Below, piece by piece: positions 12,507 through 23,686 of a stretch of 64,000 nt of DNA. The position numbers and the translations under genes are program-made. The notes beneath the pieces are model-generated. The model was not told the origin of the DNA, made no database searches, and saw nothing but the letters and a program-made list of their open reading frames with translations. This stretch comes from Plasmopara viticola (taxonomy: Eukaryota > Oomycota > Peronosporomycetes > Peronosporales > Peronosporaceae): positions 248,001 through 312,000 of the forward strand of contig MBPM02000025.1 in assembly GCA_001695595.3 (NCBI GenBank). Direction: 5' to 3'. How positions within the stretch are numbered: position 1 is the first letter of the stretch; every line of letters starts with the position of its first letter.

Positions 12507-14324
12507 ATGTTCGCTAAGCCAACAAAAGTAAGCGGCAACGTGCTGCTTAAGAACAAGGACGTCAAGAAGCTTCGTCGTGATTTGACCGAGAGTTTTAGTA
12601 GCACATGCAATGGCTCTAACGACGGCAATGTAAAGGAGCTGCTAGCTTCTAAGACCGCCATAAAAAAGATAAGCTTCCAGGCACCGTCCCGAGTCGTCGT
12701 GTATGCCTCAGAGGAGACAAGGGAGCCACTGGTATTCGACACATCTGGCAAAAGTGACTTCTGCTTCAGTGTCTATGCACTATGGCGTATCTCAGCGTTG
12801 CTGCCGCCGTTGGTGGTGCATGCGCCAGTGAGTGAGTTCGTGCTAAGAGGTGCCGACGTGATGTTGCCTGGTGTTGTGTTTGCGTCCGAAGAGCAGCTAC
12901 AATCGCTGCGCAAGGGAGAGATACGAGCAGTATATGCGCAAGGCAATCCTTGTGCTATTGCAGTGGGTGAGGTTCTTGTAGATGCGGCAGAAGTGGAACG
13001 AAGTGGCAGGAAGGGACGAGCATTGAAGCTCTGGCACGTTGTGGGGGACCAGTTGTGGAAAATGGGGCCGCAGTCACTGCCCAATGATGGATTTGTAGAG
13101 GGTAAAGTATTGCCCATCAGAGAAGTGGAGGAAGATGTTGGTGTGACGCTGGAATCAGTGACGCTGAGAGAGGAAAAGGAGTCGACAGGTGTGCAGGATG
13201 TGACAAAGGAGCAAATGGACAGTTATTATGTAGCAGCTTTATTGCAGGCGCTCAAAACAGCCAAAATTCGCGAGAAAGATGTGCCTATGCTGGTCAGCTC
13301 CTTTCATGCCAATGTGCTGCTGCCATGTCGTCGTGCTGGAACATCGCTGAATATCAAACACAGCTCATTTAAGAAATTGTCAGTGTTTCTGAAGGCTATG
13401 GAGGCGCATGGACTGCTGGCTGTTGCTGATAACGACGGTATTCAATCGATCACAGGCATTGACGGACGCCATCCGTACGTATCCTTAATCATTCACTTCT
13501 CACGGCATCTACGTGGATGTTGACCACTACTTATATCTGGCTGCTATATCAGAGATGTGCTATCACACCATCCTTATCATACTGACGAACAAGCACACCT
13601 GGAAGAGCAGGCCGCTACAAACATATGTGCTGGACCTTGCGCGTTTGTTCCCGGTCAATATGCTCCCGAAGTGGAGGAAAGCATCGGGCTGTCGCCTGCT
13701 CTCAAGACTCTCATTTCGTCGATTTTGCCCGGTGCTTCTACTCCGGGCCAGCCACTGCGAAAATACTGGTCGTCCCCTGAAATTCGGGACTTGGTCACTC
13801 AGTACGTTGAACTCCAAGGACTGGTAGATCCAAGAAACAAAACGTACGTGCAGCTGGATGGCCCGCTTACAGACGCGCTGTACGGCAAAAAAGCACCTGT
13901 GGATGGCTATCCTGACCATATGTCCCGACCAGACATGTTGAGTTTACTGCTGTGTAAGTGTACGCACTACCACCGAATTAAACTTTTTCCGACTCATGCT
14001 GCGAAGTTTCACGGTGGCAAGTTTCAACCGATTACGATTCACGTCGGAAAGCTTAAGCGCCGAAATAATGTTACAGTCACTCATGTTGCCTTTTATCAGC
14101 AATTCGGTATTAATGGTACGACGTTTGCTAAGGAAGCACAGAAGATGTGGGGTTGCAGCGCTACTGTACAGATGTCCGAGGACAAAAGCAAGGGTGAGCA
14201 GATTGAGATTCATGGTCACATGGCTACTGGTGTGGTGGACTATTTGGCCAAACAGTATCGCATCAATGCAAAGTATTGTGTAGTGACGTACGGCAAGGAT
14301 GTCAAGGCCAAGAAGAAAAAGTGA
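12507..14324 (+). CDS. EIF2D: translation initiation factor eIF2D (ligatin), two exons
   Basis: eIF2D is a cytoplasmic factor that delivers tRNA to the 40S P site without GTP and recycles post-termination 40S subunits. Exons are 12507-13474 and 13553-14324. The 78-nt intron (GTACGT...TATCAG) contains an in-frame stop, and splicing restores GRHP-DVLSHHPYH. The product is 579 residues, close to the human 584. The start MFAKPTKVSGNVLLK matches the family N-terminus. Domains in order: pre-PUA (1-90), PUA (about 100-185; GADVMLPGV, AVGEV), winged-helix/SWIB-type segments (about 240-470), and a C-terminal SUI1/eIF1-like domain (about 485-575; ITIHVGKLKRRNNVT, YGKDVKAKKKK). The gene converges on PGAP1 with only 38 bp between stop codons. 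Codon use and domains look intact, so I consider it functional. Confidence 0.96.
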
Positions 14325-14362
14325 TTTGCAATTTTACAAATGAGTGCTTTAAACGAGATACT

Positions 14363-17137
14363 TTATGATGAAGCAGACGCTTCGTCTATTGGCAGCGATG
14401 GAGCAGACGATGTTTTTGATTTGCGCTTCTTCTTCTTTTTGCTTCGAACGGTGAATTCACTGGTGGCAGGAGTCGTACTGGCATTTGTGGAAGGCGTCAT
14501 ATTAGTGGTAGTAGTGGTTGACTTGATTTTGGAATTGTTTTTGGCCTTTTTCTTCTTGATTGATCGTTTGCGCTGTTCGTTCTCGATGCGTTGAGCTTCA
14601 ACGGGATGACGAAGCATCGTGTGGTAGATTATTAACGCGAACACACACAGAGGTGTGAGATAGAATGACATGTGCACTCGGTGCAAGCCGTACGTTGCTT
14701 GAATCGCAGCGCAAATCTGAAATGTCATGGGCACAAGAGCATGCATGGCCAACTCTACCTTGCTTTGTTCTAAAAAATCTTGATATTTTGCAGCCTCCTG
14801 GTAATTTCCATTGCCACCTCCACACAGCCGACACGATCTGACACAAAAGTCGCAGAAATTTCGCGAGCTTTGAAACCGATAAACGCAATCGCAAGTGACA
14901 ACACGGAACGTTGGACCAACGTACACCATCTCTCTTGATGTACCTGCCACTACACGGCAAGTCGTTTGGTCAGCGTACTCCTCAAGTACACATCCAGGAC
15001 CTCCGTCTTCGAAAATGCACTTTGGACAATTTTCAGCTGTAATTTTAACAATGCTTGCCGAACTATTCAGTGTTTTGCCGTACACAGACGCAGCATCTTG
15101 ACCTGATGAAGCTTCAAAGAATGCCGTCGGAGGTAGTGGAACCATACTGTCAAGCGACAGACTGATGAGATACGTAAACATGCTAAGAATTATAACATGA
15201 GATCCACCCTCCATCAGCAGATCATTAGAAAGCTCCAATGGCGGGACTCGCACGACACCAATAAAATACGCCACTTTCCCTACCCAAGAAAGTGTCGATA
15301 GCCACATTACAGCAAATAGCGAGTGCTGCATGTGTTGCTGATCCGACGTTACATGATTGTTTCCACCCAAAGCGAGCAAGAAGAGAACAAAGACGACGAA
15401 GGAAGCCAGCACGAGTAATCCTAGTAGTTTCGAAGACTTCATGGATGGCGAATTTACTTGCCCCACAAGCTGCACAACAACGTGAATAATGACGATTATC
15501 ATCCAACGGCGAGATTTAAGTCGATCAGCGATGTTCTTTAACTTTGACATGACAGGCCCTACGACAAAGCGTTGTAATCCCGAAAAAATGGTCGCGAGCG
15601 CGTACAACAATCCTAGCACATAGGCGTAGAGAAAGAGGGTCTCGGTAGCCTTTGTGGTAGCAGCCCAAATGTCCATATTCTGCCAACTGAGCATAAGCTT
15701 GCCATAGCCAAAGCAAAATACCGTAGCCGCAGTCAGTACAGTCAAAACTGCAACGCTGATTGTAGTGCTTTTGCTTGTCCCAGGTTTCACAGCACTAATA
15801 ACATTCTTGAGGGAAGCAGGAGCATGTGCTGCTGGGTTCAGCATCGACATGAACGAAGGAAAGGTTTCCTGACTCGGGGCTCGAGGTGACGAAGTCGACT
15901 GCAGATTGAATCGACTCTGCCACTGCGCGACTTGTGCGTACAAAATTTGTAGGGTTACGGCATACATGATCACAAACACTGTCGAGAGTTTCGTGCGCAG
16001 CAATGTAGTTAAAAATTTTGGGAGGACCAACGCATATTTAGCATACTCGTCGGGGTGATAGCCGTCTTGCACGTACACGCGGTGCATCAAGTCGATTGCA
16101 CCTATTTTCGTCTCCAAATCTGGTTCACCAAACAGTGCTCTCTTTGCAACCTCGAGTCGTACGCTAGGATCACTCACAAGCTCTCGCGTTTCAAGGTCTA
16201 TGGCTTTGTACAAACTTTCAGCCACAGCCTTTAGCAATTGATAACACCAAAGCAAGCAAAAGTGATCAATTGACGTCTTGACCGTCGGAATCGCAGACGC
16301 TAGCGCCACAAAAGCCCGCGACGAGTTCGCCACGGTATCTACACCGGTCAGCGACGTCTGCACAAGAATATCCTTATGGCCACCTGCAATCGACACGTAC
16401 ACCACATCGTCCTCTTTACCCTTGTTTAAATGCATTCTATCATAAATTGCATTCATGGCAGCATCAAACGGAAATGAAGGATTTCCATATGGCACTCCAA
16501 GAGCCACAACATGTTGGATCGATTTCTTCTTGTAATTGGGCAAAAAGGCCGCCGTGCGAGCCACGATGCCACCCATGGAGTGAGCGACAATGATGACATT
16601 GTTTGGAAGGACAAATTGCTTCGTGCTCTTCTTATTCTGCTTCCTGTACTCCTTAAGTATTGACCGTACCACGTCATTAAGGTACGCGGCCTGGTCCGTA
16701 ATGAAGTTGCCATTGAGACCCGTGGGTTCTTCGTCTAAGTCGAGCGCAAAGAGGTCAAAGAGGGTCTCATTCGTGTCCCAAAGGTGCCGCGATAGTGAGC
16801 GTGCTTGTTTGTAGCTTCCCATGTGACCAGGCACAAACAGCACGGGGATACCCGAGAGTGAAGTACGCGCGAATTTCATGTCAACGCGGTATAGTTGATA
16901 CTTGATGTGTGACGGAGCCGATCGCCACGAGACAAGCGAGTACACGGGCCAAGACCACGTCATTTCGCACGCAGACTCATACTTTTTGGTGGAAACAATA
17001 TCAATCATGTATAGAACCATAAGAATAGCGCTCAAGAGTGCCAGCAGAGGCAGGAGTAGCCGCTGAGCTGCCATTCTTAATCTTACGACAATATTAGTGG
17101 CCCACGTGGAAAATAAGAGCGCTATATATTTCATCAT
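14363..17137 (-). CDS. PGAP1: GPI inositol-deacylase, PGAP1/Bst1 family
   Basis: PGAP1 is an ER membrane serine hydrolase that removes the acyl chain from the inositol of GPI anchors, a step needed for ER exit and quality control of GPI-anchored proteins. The 924-residue single-exon protein starts MMKYIALLF. A first membrane segment lies at about 25-47. The lumenal alpha/beta-hydrolase domain (90-300) contains VLFVPGHMGSYKQARS, the nucleophile in VIIVAHSMGG (Ser167), and candidate Asp236 (GGHKDIL) and His272 (SIDHFCLLWC). About eight further hydrophobic segments follow from about 385. A cysteine-rich loop (about 705-770) with CPKC, CDFC and CRLC pairs sits among them. The C-terminus is a lysine-rich, Ser/Thr-rich cytosolic-looking tail (KKKKKRKSK). 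A second in-frame ATG at residue 22 could also serve as start. It converges with eIF2D, so the 3' UTRs probably overlap. Confidence 0.95.
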   Translation of the reverse strand: MMKYIALLFSTWATNIVVRLRMAAQRLLLPLLALLSAILMVLYMIDIVSTKKYESACEMTWSWPVYSLVSWRSAPSHIKYQLYRVDMKFARTSLSGIPVLFVPGHMGSYKQARSLSRHLWDTNETLFDLFALDLDEEPTGLNGNFITDQAAYLNDVVRSILKEYRKQNKKSTKQFVLPNNVIIVAHSMGGIVARTAAFLPNYKKKSIQHVVALGVPYGNPSFPFDAAMNAIYDRMHLNKGKEDDVVYVSIAGGHKDILVQTSLTGVDTVANSSRAFVALASAIPTVKTSIDHFCLLWCYQLLKAVAESLYKAIDLETRELVSDPSVRLEVAKRALFGEPDLETKIGAIDLMHRVYVQDGYHPDEYAKYALVLPKFLTTLLRTKLSTVFVIMYAVTLQILYAQVAQWQSRFNLQSTSSPRAPSQETFPSFMSMLNPAAHAPASLKNVISAVKPGTSKSTTISVAVLTVLTAATVFCFGYGKLMLSWQNMDIWAATTKATETLFLYAYVLGLLYALATIFSGLQRFVVGPVMSKLKNIADRLKSRRWMIIVIIHVVVQLVGQVNSPSMKSSKLLGLLVLASFVVFVLFLLALGGNNHVTSDQQHMQHSLFAVMWLSTLSWVGKVAYFIGVVRVPPLELSNDLLMEGGSHVIILSMFTYLISLSLDSMVPLPPTAFFEASSGQDAASVYGKTLNSSASIVKITAENCPKCIFEDGGPGCVLEEYADQTTCRVVAGTSREMVYVGPTFRVVTCDCVYRFQSSRNFCDFCVRSCRLCGGGNGNYQEAAKYQDFLEQSKVELAMHALVPMTFQICAAIQATYGLHRVHMSFYLTPLCVFALIIYHTMLRHPVEAQRIENEQRKRSIKKKKAKNNSKIKSTTTTTNMTPSTNASTTPATSEFTVRSKKKKKRKSKTSSAPSLPIDEASASS

Positions 17138-19440
17138 GCGATAAAGTTTACTTAAAATTAGGTGTTCGTATTAAAATGTAGCGCTGCTACTAAATTGTTG
17201 TTGTTTAGCGCTTTCTTCGATAAATTAATATAGGACAAATTGTTAAACTCACCGCACTGAGTCCTATGGGACAGGGACAAGGCATTTCGAAAAAACATGG
17301 TTACGCATTTCTAGGAGAGCGATCTAAATTGCCTCTTGCATTGCTGCTACGTGCTCTTCAGAGAGCTAAAGGCCCTTGGTTTGTTCGAAAAATGTTGCCT
17401 TGATGATGGATACCATCGATTTCCTCAAGTTTGAAATGAGTTTGCAAGTTTTCTTGTTTGCAGGATAGAAAGTGTAATAACTGAAAGATCTCAAAAATCG
17501 CCGAGAGGAACGGTTCTCTTTCACAGTCTCTACATCTGATTGCCAAGACACAAAATTCTCCGATGACTTGTCGCTCGGGTGAGTGTCCAGTTGGTAGGCT
17601 TCATGCTACGAGCAAGCTTACCGTTATAGAAACTTTAAGGAATGACGACAGCTCCCCATTCATGGTATATTTTGCCTTTTTGGCGCAATAGGCTTCAATG
17701 GAATACGCAGATCTTGTAGCACTGGCCATACAATGCCTAATTGGACGACGCCTTTTGCCTCTCGGATAGTACACCTTAATTTTTCTTTAATTGAGGTCAT
17801 ATCGGATCCTAAAGTTTGCTGAATTGAGGTGCAACGTACGCTTCCTAGAAGGTGATCCGATGCAAATTTGTTTGAGACAAAGGTCGAAGTCGTGGCTTGT
17901 TCATCTGTAAGCACAACACCTCTGAGACAATGTCGGCTTTTGAGTCAGCCAAAATACAGCTTAAAAGCTTTGGTCCTTTAAGGCCCAATGACTCTGACGC
18001 CTCTGCAATGCCTCCACTCTAAGAGCATTTACTATGATATGGCGATAAAGTATTTGGTAAATGAATGCTGACAATAAGTTTTCTAATCAGCCAGGGGGTC
18101 TATCATGGCTTTAAAACATCGATTTCTTTTCGCATTCCTATTTTCTTGTAGCAAAGCTATAGTGCTTGCTCTTTGTGTTTCTCTTCTCACCTGCAATCAT
18201 GTGCTATTCACTTTGTTTTGCAGACCTACGCAACCCACTTGCTTTAATTCTCTTCTCGCTTAGTGGTGCTGTTTGATTTATCCGTCAAAGATTCTTATCA
18301 CTGTGCCGAATGAATCGCTTGTAAGAAATTGTTACCTGTCGTAAAGGTTCACCTGGAGAATTATATCGCCCACAGCGCTTATATCAGCATTTTTGACAGC
18401 CAATGGTACTAGCAGAGCTAAATTAGCCACCCAGGAATATTTATGCGGTCTCCTGACCTTAACGACGCGTCTTCTGCCAGCGATGTTTTAAAGTCTTTAA
18501 GTGAGACGAACGTCAGCTTTGGTTGAGGCGGATACGACTCACGTGTTTACTTCACCGCAGTTAAAACAGCGAATGTTGCTATGCTTAGCAATACTTGAGT
18601 AGGACGCAAGTCGGCAGGTCAATGGCGTAGATTGATCGATTTGCGTGAAATGCTGATAATATCACATTTTACGGTGTCTAAATGGAAACGATCAATTTGG
18701 AGGAAAAGAATTTATCCAATGAATATGTAAACACCACCGATGCATAGCATATTGCATATAATCTTTGTATCAAACATCTGATATACTTGTTTGCTTTCAT
18801 AGCTTTGAAAGTCAAATTACAATTTGTGCTCCGAGCCTTCGCGAGTTTTGAGTTTGGATTAGTGAGGGCTTAAAAAAGTAGATTTGGTTGAATTATCTGA
18901 AATAAGGTGAAGATCAGGTTCATTGATTTGAGAGATTGTAAAAAAGTCTCTCATTGGACGGGGCCTGGCAAAATGAGTAGCTTATGTTTCGATTATGGTA
19001 GGGATGGGGATCAACAAGTGTGATTAGATTAGGTGCAAATGGCGTCTTAACAAGGTGTACTATGGTGAGGCCATTTGCAAACAAGGCTCCAAACAACGCC
19101 TCCTTCTTCAGATCATAAAAGCCAAAAGTAGAGCATACAGTGCTGTCACTTGATGAGAGAAGTCGTACGATCGAACTTGAAGTCGATAAGACATTCCAGA
19201 TGTACATAGATATGGAGTTGACTGATGAGCGCTGAATGATGTGATGAATCTTGCACAAAAGTAGTCCATATTGTCATTCAGTAAACAAATACTCACTAAT
19301 TCCAGTCTTTGGAGCTATCAAATGCAATTAAAGACTGACCTTTGTGATAAAGCAGCAACGTTCTTGATATGCGACCGGATTCGCTACCGCAGATGTTCAT
19401 AAAATCTAAAATTCATGCCAGTATAGCTACTGATAGTATG
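17138..19440. other. 2.3 kb without a recognisable gene
   Basis: AT-rich and stop-dense. A minus-strand open frame of 84 codons (17914-17660) has a faint resemblance to the Copia RNase H segment just before the ...EDNQGAI motif, but it is too weak to call. Minus-strand frames near 18920-19296 are unassigned. The first 150 bp on the right of PGAP1 must hold its promoter. Confidence 0.4.
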
Positions 19441-19587
19441 TGTTGAGTAAAAAGTAAAAACCGAAGTGAATATAGTTATCTCGATTAATGAACGGCTAAC
19501 ATTATGTAAATACTTGCTGTGACGTACTCGTAAACACTGTGACACAATCCGCCTGTTCAACATGCATTTAGCGGTGTAACTTCAACA
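19441..19587 (-). repeat. Copia LTR (3' LTR)
   Basis: A 147-bp LTR beginning TGTTGA and ending TCAACA. It is matched by 23536-23681 with about 85-90 percent identity by eye. The 5 bp before it (19436-19440, GTATG) equal the 5 bp after the other LTR (23682-23686). Confidence 0.93.
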
Positions 19588-22500
19588 ATTCCACTCACCA
19601 CTGATGCTGTGTGTTCTTTGGTGCTGACTTGTTATTGATTTGGAGGCTTCGCGCAGATACTTCAGGATCTTGGTTCCAAGTGCATTCGTCAGCATATCTG
19701 CAAGCTGACTCTTCGTGTCGATATAATCGAGATTCAACAGTTTTTCTTGCACGTTCTCACGAATAACATGGTGCTTGAAGTCCACATGCTTCGTCCTAGC
19801 ATGGTATCCGGCATTATTGGTCAACGCAATGGCACCTTGGTTGTCTTCCCACACCTGAGTTCCTTCAACTTGCTTGTGACCCATGTCCTTTAGCATTGCC
19901 CGCGTCCAAAGAACTTCTTGTGTGCATAACCCAAGAGCGAAATACTCAGCTTCCGCTGAGCTCAGCACAACTGTTCACTGGTACTTCGACTTGAATACCA
20001 CTGGTGCGCAATCATTACCATAACTCCCGAGTCCGAGCGTCTGTCATCCGTGTTGCTACCCCAAACTGCATTTGAGTATGCATAAACCGCAACGCTTCCA
20101 CTTCCTTGGTAGACGATACCGATTTGATGCGTGGTCTTTAGTAACCGAACTAGCCGGATTGCTGCGCTACTATGTTGTAGTCCCGGGTTCTCCAGAAACG
20201 TGGTAGCTGTGTCACCACGTAAACAATATCCGGCCGAGTGCATGTTGTTATGTACAGCAAGCATCCAATCAAAGAGCGATAGGGCTTTGACCGCATTGTC
20301 GACCGTCTCTCTTCCGTTGTTGGTGACTAACTTGACGACAACTTTAATCCTGATACGCATGGATTATCAACGCTCTTGGCATCTTGTTGACCGAAAAGCT
20401 TGACCACGTCGTCGATGTAGCGAAACTGTTTGATCAGTAATGTTCCAGCTGACCTGTCGTAGTCAATTTCCATACCCCAAATAAATTCCGCCTTACTCAG
20501 CTCCTTCATCTTGAAAGCACTCTTGAGTACTTAATTTAGTTTTTTGTTGGCTTTTGCTGCGATAATCATGTCATTTACATATAGTCCAACGTAAGCAAAA
20601 CCTTCTTGAGTGCTCTTGACATAAACACATCAATCGGCCCCACAACTCTTGAAGCTTTTCCTGACGAAGACACAAAGTATTGTCTTGTTCCTGGCGCTTG
20701 CTGCTTGCTTCAGTCTGTAAATGGCCTTGTTCAGTTGACATATGTAGCCTTAAGCATTGTCTACACCAAGCGGAACTTTCATGAAAACGTTGTCCGTCAA
20801 CACGCTATCGAGAAAAGCCGAGTCGACATCCAGCTGTTCCATTTGATAGTCGCATTCAGCACATCCTGCGAGAATTATTCGGATAGTATTCATATTGGCG
20901 ACCGGGAAATTAGTCTCGAAAAAAAATCGAAGTTATACTTCTGCTTGAAACCTTTCGCGATCAGTCGTGCCTTGTATCACACGATAGCGCCATTCTGATC
21001 GCGCTTCTTGGCAAATTATCATCGTGATCCAATTGTGCATTCAATCTTCCCTTGTGGCTTCAATGTCCATGTTTGATTCTCTCCATGAGTGCGAAGCTCA
21101 GCATCCATTGCTTCACGCCATTTTATTGCATCGTCGCTAGCCGTTGCTTGAGCATACGTAGTCGGTGAGTCTGTATCATCGTCAATACTCAGGGCGTAGG
21201 AAAGAACGGCTTCCGCAATTAGTCCATCTTCGTCAATCCTACCACGCTTAGGGATCCGCGGGTCCTCGCTCCGTTAACTCAATCCTGTTTCGTACAGAGC
21301 TTTCAGGCATTAGTCGCTGTACAGCGGCGCTTGGCGTACGATCCATATCATCCATCTCGATATCGGCGACTGTCTCTTCGACAGCTCCCATGGGATCGTC
21401 CGAAACTGGCTGTCGATCCACTTGATGCTGAACCTTGACTTCATCACCATCCTCCATTGCTTGAACAATTGGTTTCGGCTTGAGAGCTTGCGTGTCGTAA
21501 ATACCGCCACTTCAACCTCGGCATTCTCCAAATCAAACAAGCGATAGACCTTGACATTCTCTGCGTAGCCGAGAAACATACACTTGAAGCTCTTGGATTT
21601 TAGTTTGGTCCATTTTACATCGTCAGTATGAGTGTAGCCTCGCGAGCAAAATACGCACAGGTGATCCATATGAGTCTTCATCTTATAAGCTAACTCGTAC
21701 GGCTTGATCTAAGGATGGACCGTATCGCCGGAGCGATTAATAAAATAGACCGCTGTATTTACCGCTTCCGCTCACCATTCCGTCAAAGCGCTCTTGTAGG
21801 GTAACATGGTGCGGGCCTTCTCCATGATTGTTCTGTTCATACACTATGCCACTCGGTTTTGCTGAGGGCTCTATGGAACGGTTACACTGCCGTTCTGTTG
21901 ACATATTTCAGCCACTTTCTTGTTTACAAACTCGGTTCCGTTGTCGGATCGCAAACACCTTAGTCGCGCACCCCACTGATTTTCGTGTAATGTCAGGAAC
22001 TCTTTGAACTTACCAGCCACTTCACTCTTGCTGTTGATCAGAAAAGTGCAACATATCGTGAAAAATCATCCACAAACGTGAGAACGTACTTAGCACCACC
22101 CTTCGAGGAAGTTCTTGTTGGCCCCATGACATCTGTGAGAACACGCTCCAACACGCTTATCGTTTTTTGTCATCAAACGAGACGAAAACATTGTGACCGT
22201 CTGCTTGCCTTTCAAGCACCCAGAACACAGCTTTTCCATACTTTTCTTGATAACTCGGATACCATTAGTTTTGTGTTCTGAAAAGCGCATCCTGCTGGGT
22301 TTCCCCATGCGTGCATGCCAAAGCTCCCACTGATTCTCAGCCACGGAATTCAACGATACATACTCCTTCTTGCTCACAGTCAAGGAAATACGACTTTCAA
22401 CTTTTGCGCCCGACGCAATTGCTTTCTTCATGTTCCAGATGACGCATGACGAACACGAAATTCAACACTCATACCACGCTCCACCAGCTTGCCAATTGAC

Positions 22501-23535
22501 TGCAACCTTCTGTCGAGTTCGGGAATGTGCAGGATTTCAACGATACAAATGGCCGTTCCATCCAAACCAGTCAGTTTTTCCGTGCCGGCTCCTTTGACGA
22601 GCAACTTCTTCCCGTCTGCAAACGTAACTTTGATGCTAGCTTCTAGGCCCATGTAATCAAACAAGTCCTTCCTGTGAGGAGTCATGTGGAATGTTGCTTC
22701 ATTGTCCATCAGCCATCCTGATAACTTCCCTTCATCAATAGCAAACACCATGTCGCTGTTGAATCTTTTACCGGCCAGACAGTTCCGCTTTACGTGTCCA
22801 AACTGGTCACAGTTGAAGTACTTGCTCTTGAATCCGCCGTTATTGCGTGGGGGACCACCCTTTGGTCCATTGTCCCATCCACCTTTGAATCTTCCACTAT
22901 TTCCGTTTCCGTTTACGCGAAACGCTTTCTCCGTAGCTTCTTTCCTCTGCAGCTTCTTTGATTATTTGAGCAGCTTCTCCTTGACTTCAATTAACGTAAC
23001 AATCCTCGCATTTTTCACAATCGACGAAATCAAGCCATACTAAAGGTAGACTGCTGAGAAGTACCACTAGCTGGCGTGAATCATCAATTGGCTTACCCGT
23101 AGTCTGAAGTCCCACCACTAGCTCATCAAAGAGCTTAGATGCTCTGCCATGCTTGTCCCACTTTCCATCTTGAACTCATGTAGTCGACGAGTCATCACCA
23201 CACGATTGTGAAGAGTCGGACAATTGTAGGATTTGTGGAGGGTCTCCCAAGCCTCTATAGTGCGCGTAGCCGACCGAGTCTTGGCCTGGTGCTGGATCTC
23301 AACGCCTTAAACGATGATGCCTAGCACCTGGCATCATCAACCAGCCACGCTTCCGTGACGTCATTCTTCTCCTTGAAAGCCACAATGTGCCCCAGGAGAC
23401 CCTTCCGCGCCATGGTCATCCTCATGTTGAAGTCCCAGTGGTAATAGTTCCCACTTCCAAAAGGACTTCGGTGCGCTTGTTCATAGTGGGAGAGGACGTT
23501 GCTTGTGAAGGAAGGCTTGTTGCGGCTATTAAACT
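19588..23535 (-). mobile_element. complete but decayed Ty1/Copia retrotransposon (internal region)
   Basis: Read on the minus strand. Gag begins near 23460 (FNMRMTMARKGLLGHIVAFKEKNDV-type sequence) and has a damaged zinc knuckle (YFNCDQFGHVKRNC, first Cys replaced by Tyr) near 22800. The protease region is at 22751-22430, with WLMDNEATFHMT in place of the usual DSGA(S/T)xHMT. Then come the GAG-pre-integrase segment (22431-22090; LWHARMGKPS, CSGCLKGKQ), the integrase end (21681-21310; KSKSFKCMFLGYAENVKVYRLFD), reverse transcriptase (about 21000-20330; YVND instead of YVDD, then FIWGMEIDYD), and RNase H (20360-19582; SSAEAEYFALGLCTQEVLW, EDNQGAIAL). Stops and frameshifts occur throughout, so it cannot encode a polyprotein. 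The whole element, 19441-23681, is 4241 bp and is flanked by the GTATG target duplication. Confidence 0.95.
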
Positions 23536-23681
23536 GTTGAAAACAAAGTAAAAACCGAAGTGAATATATTTATCTAGACCAATGGACGGCTACCATTATG
23601 TAACTACTTACTGTGACGTACTCGTAAATTCTGTGACGCCATCCGCCTGTTCAACATGCACTCAGCGGTGTAATTTCAACA
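23536..23681 (-). repeat. Copia LTR (5' LTR)
   Basis: 146-bp partner of the LTR at 19441-19587, with the same TGTTGA/TCAACA ends. It is followed by GTATG, the second copy of the target-site duplication. Divergence between the LTR pair shows that the insertion is not recent. Confidence 0.93.
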
Positions 23682-23686
23682 GTATG

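Noticed and set aside
13475..13552. Separate genes for the two halves of eIF2D
   Set aside because: The halves join in frame when the GT-AG intron is removed, and together match one eIF2D.
17660..17914. Possible Copia RNase H relic on the minus strand
   Set aside because: Only a few residues are reminiscent of the pattern; no EDNQGAI or AEAEY block is seen.
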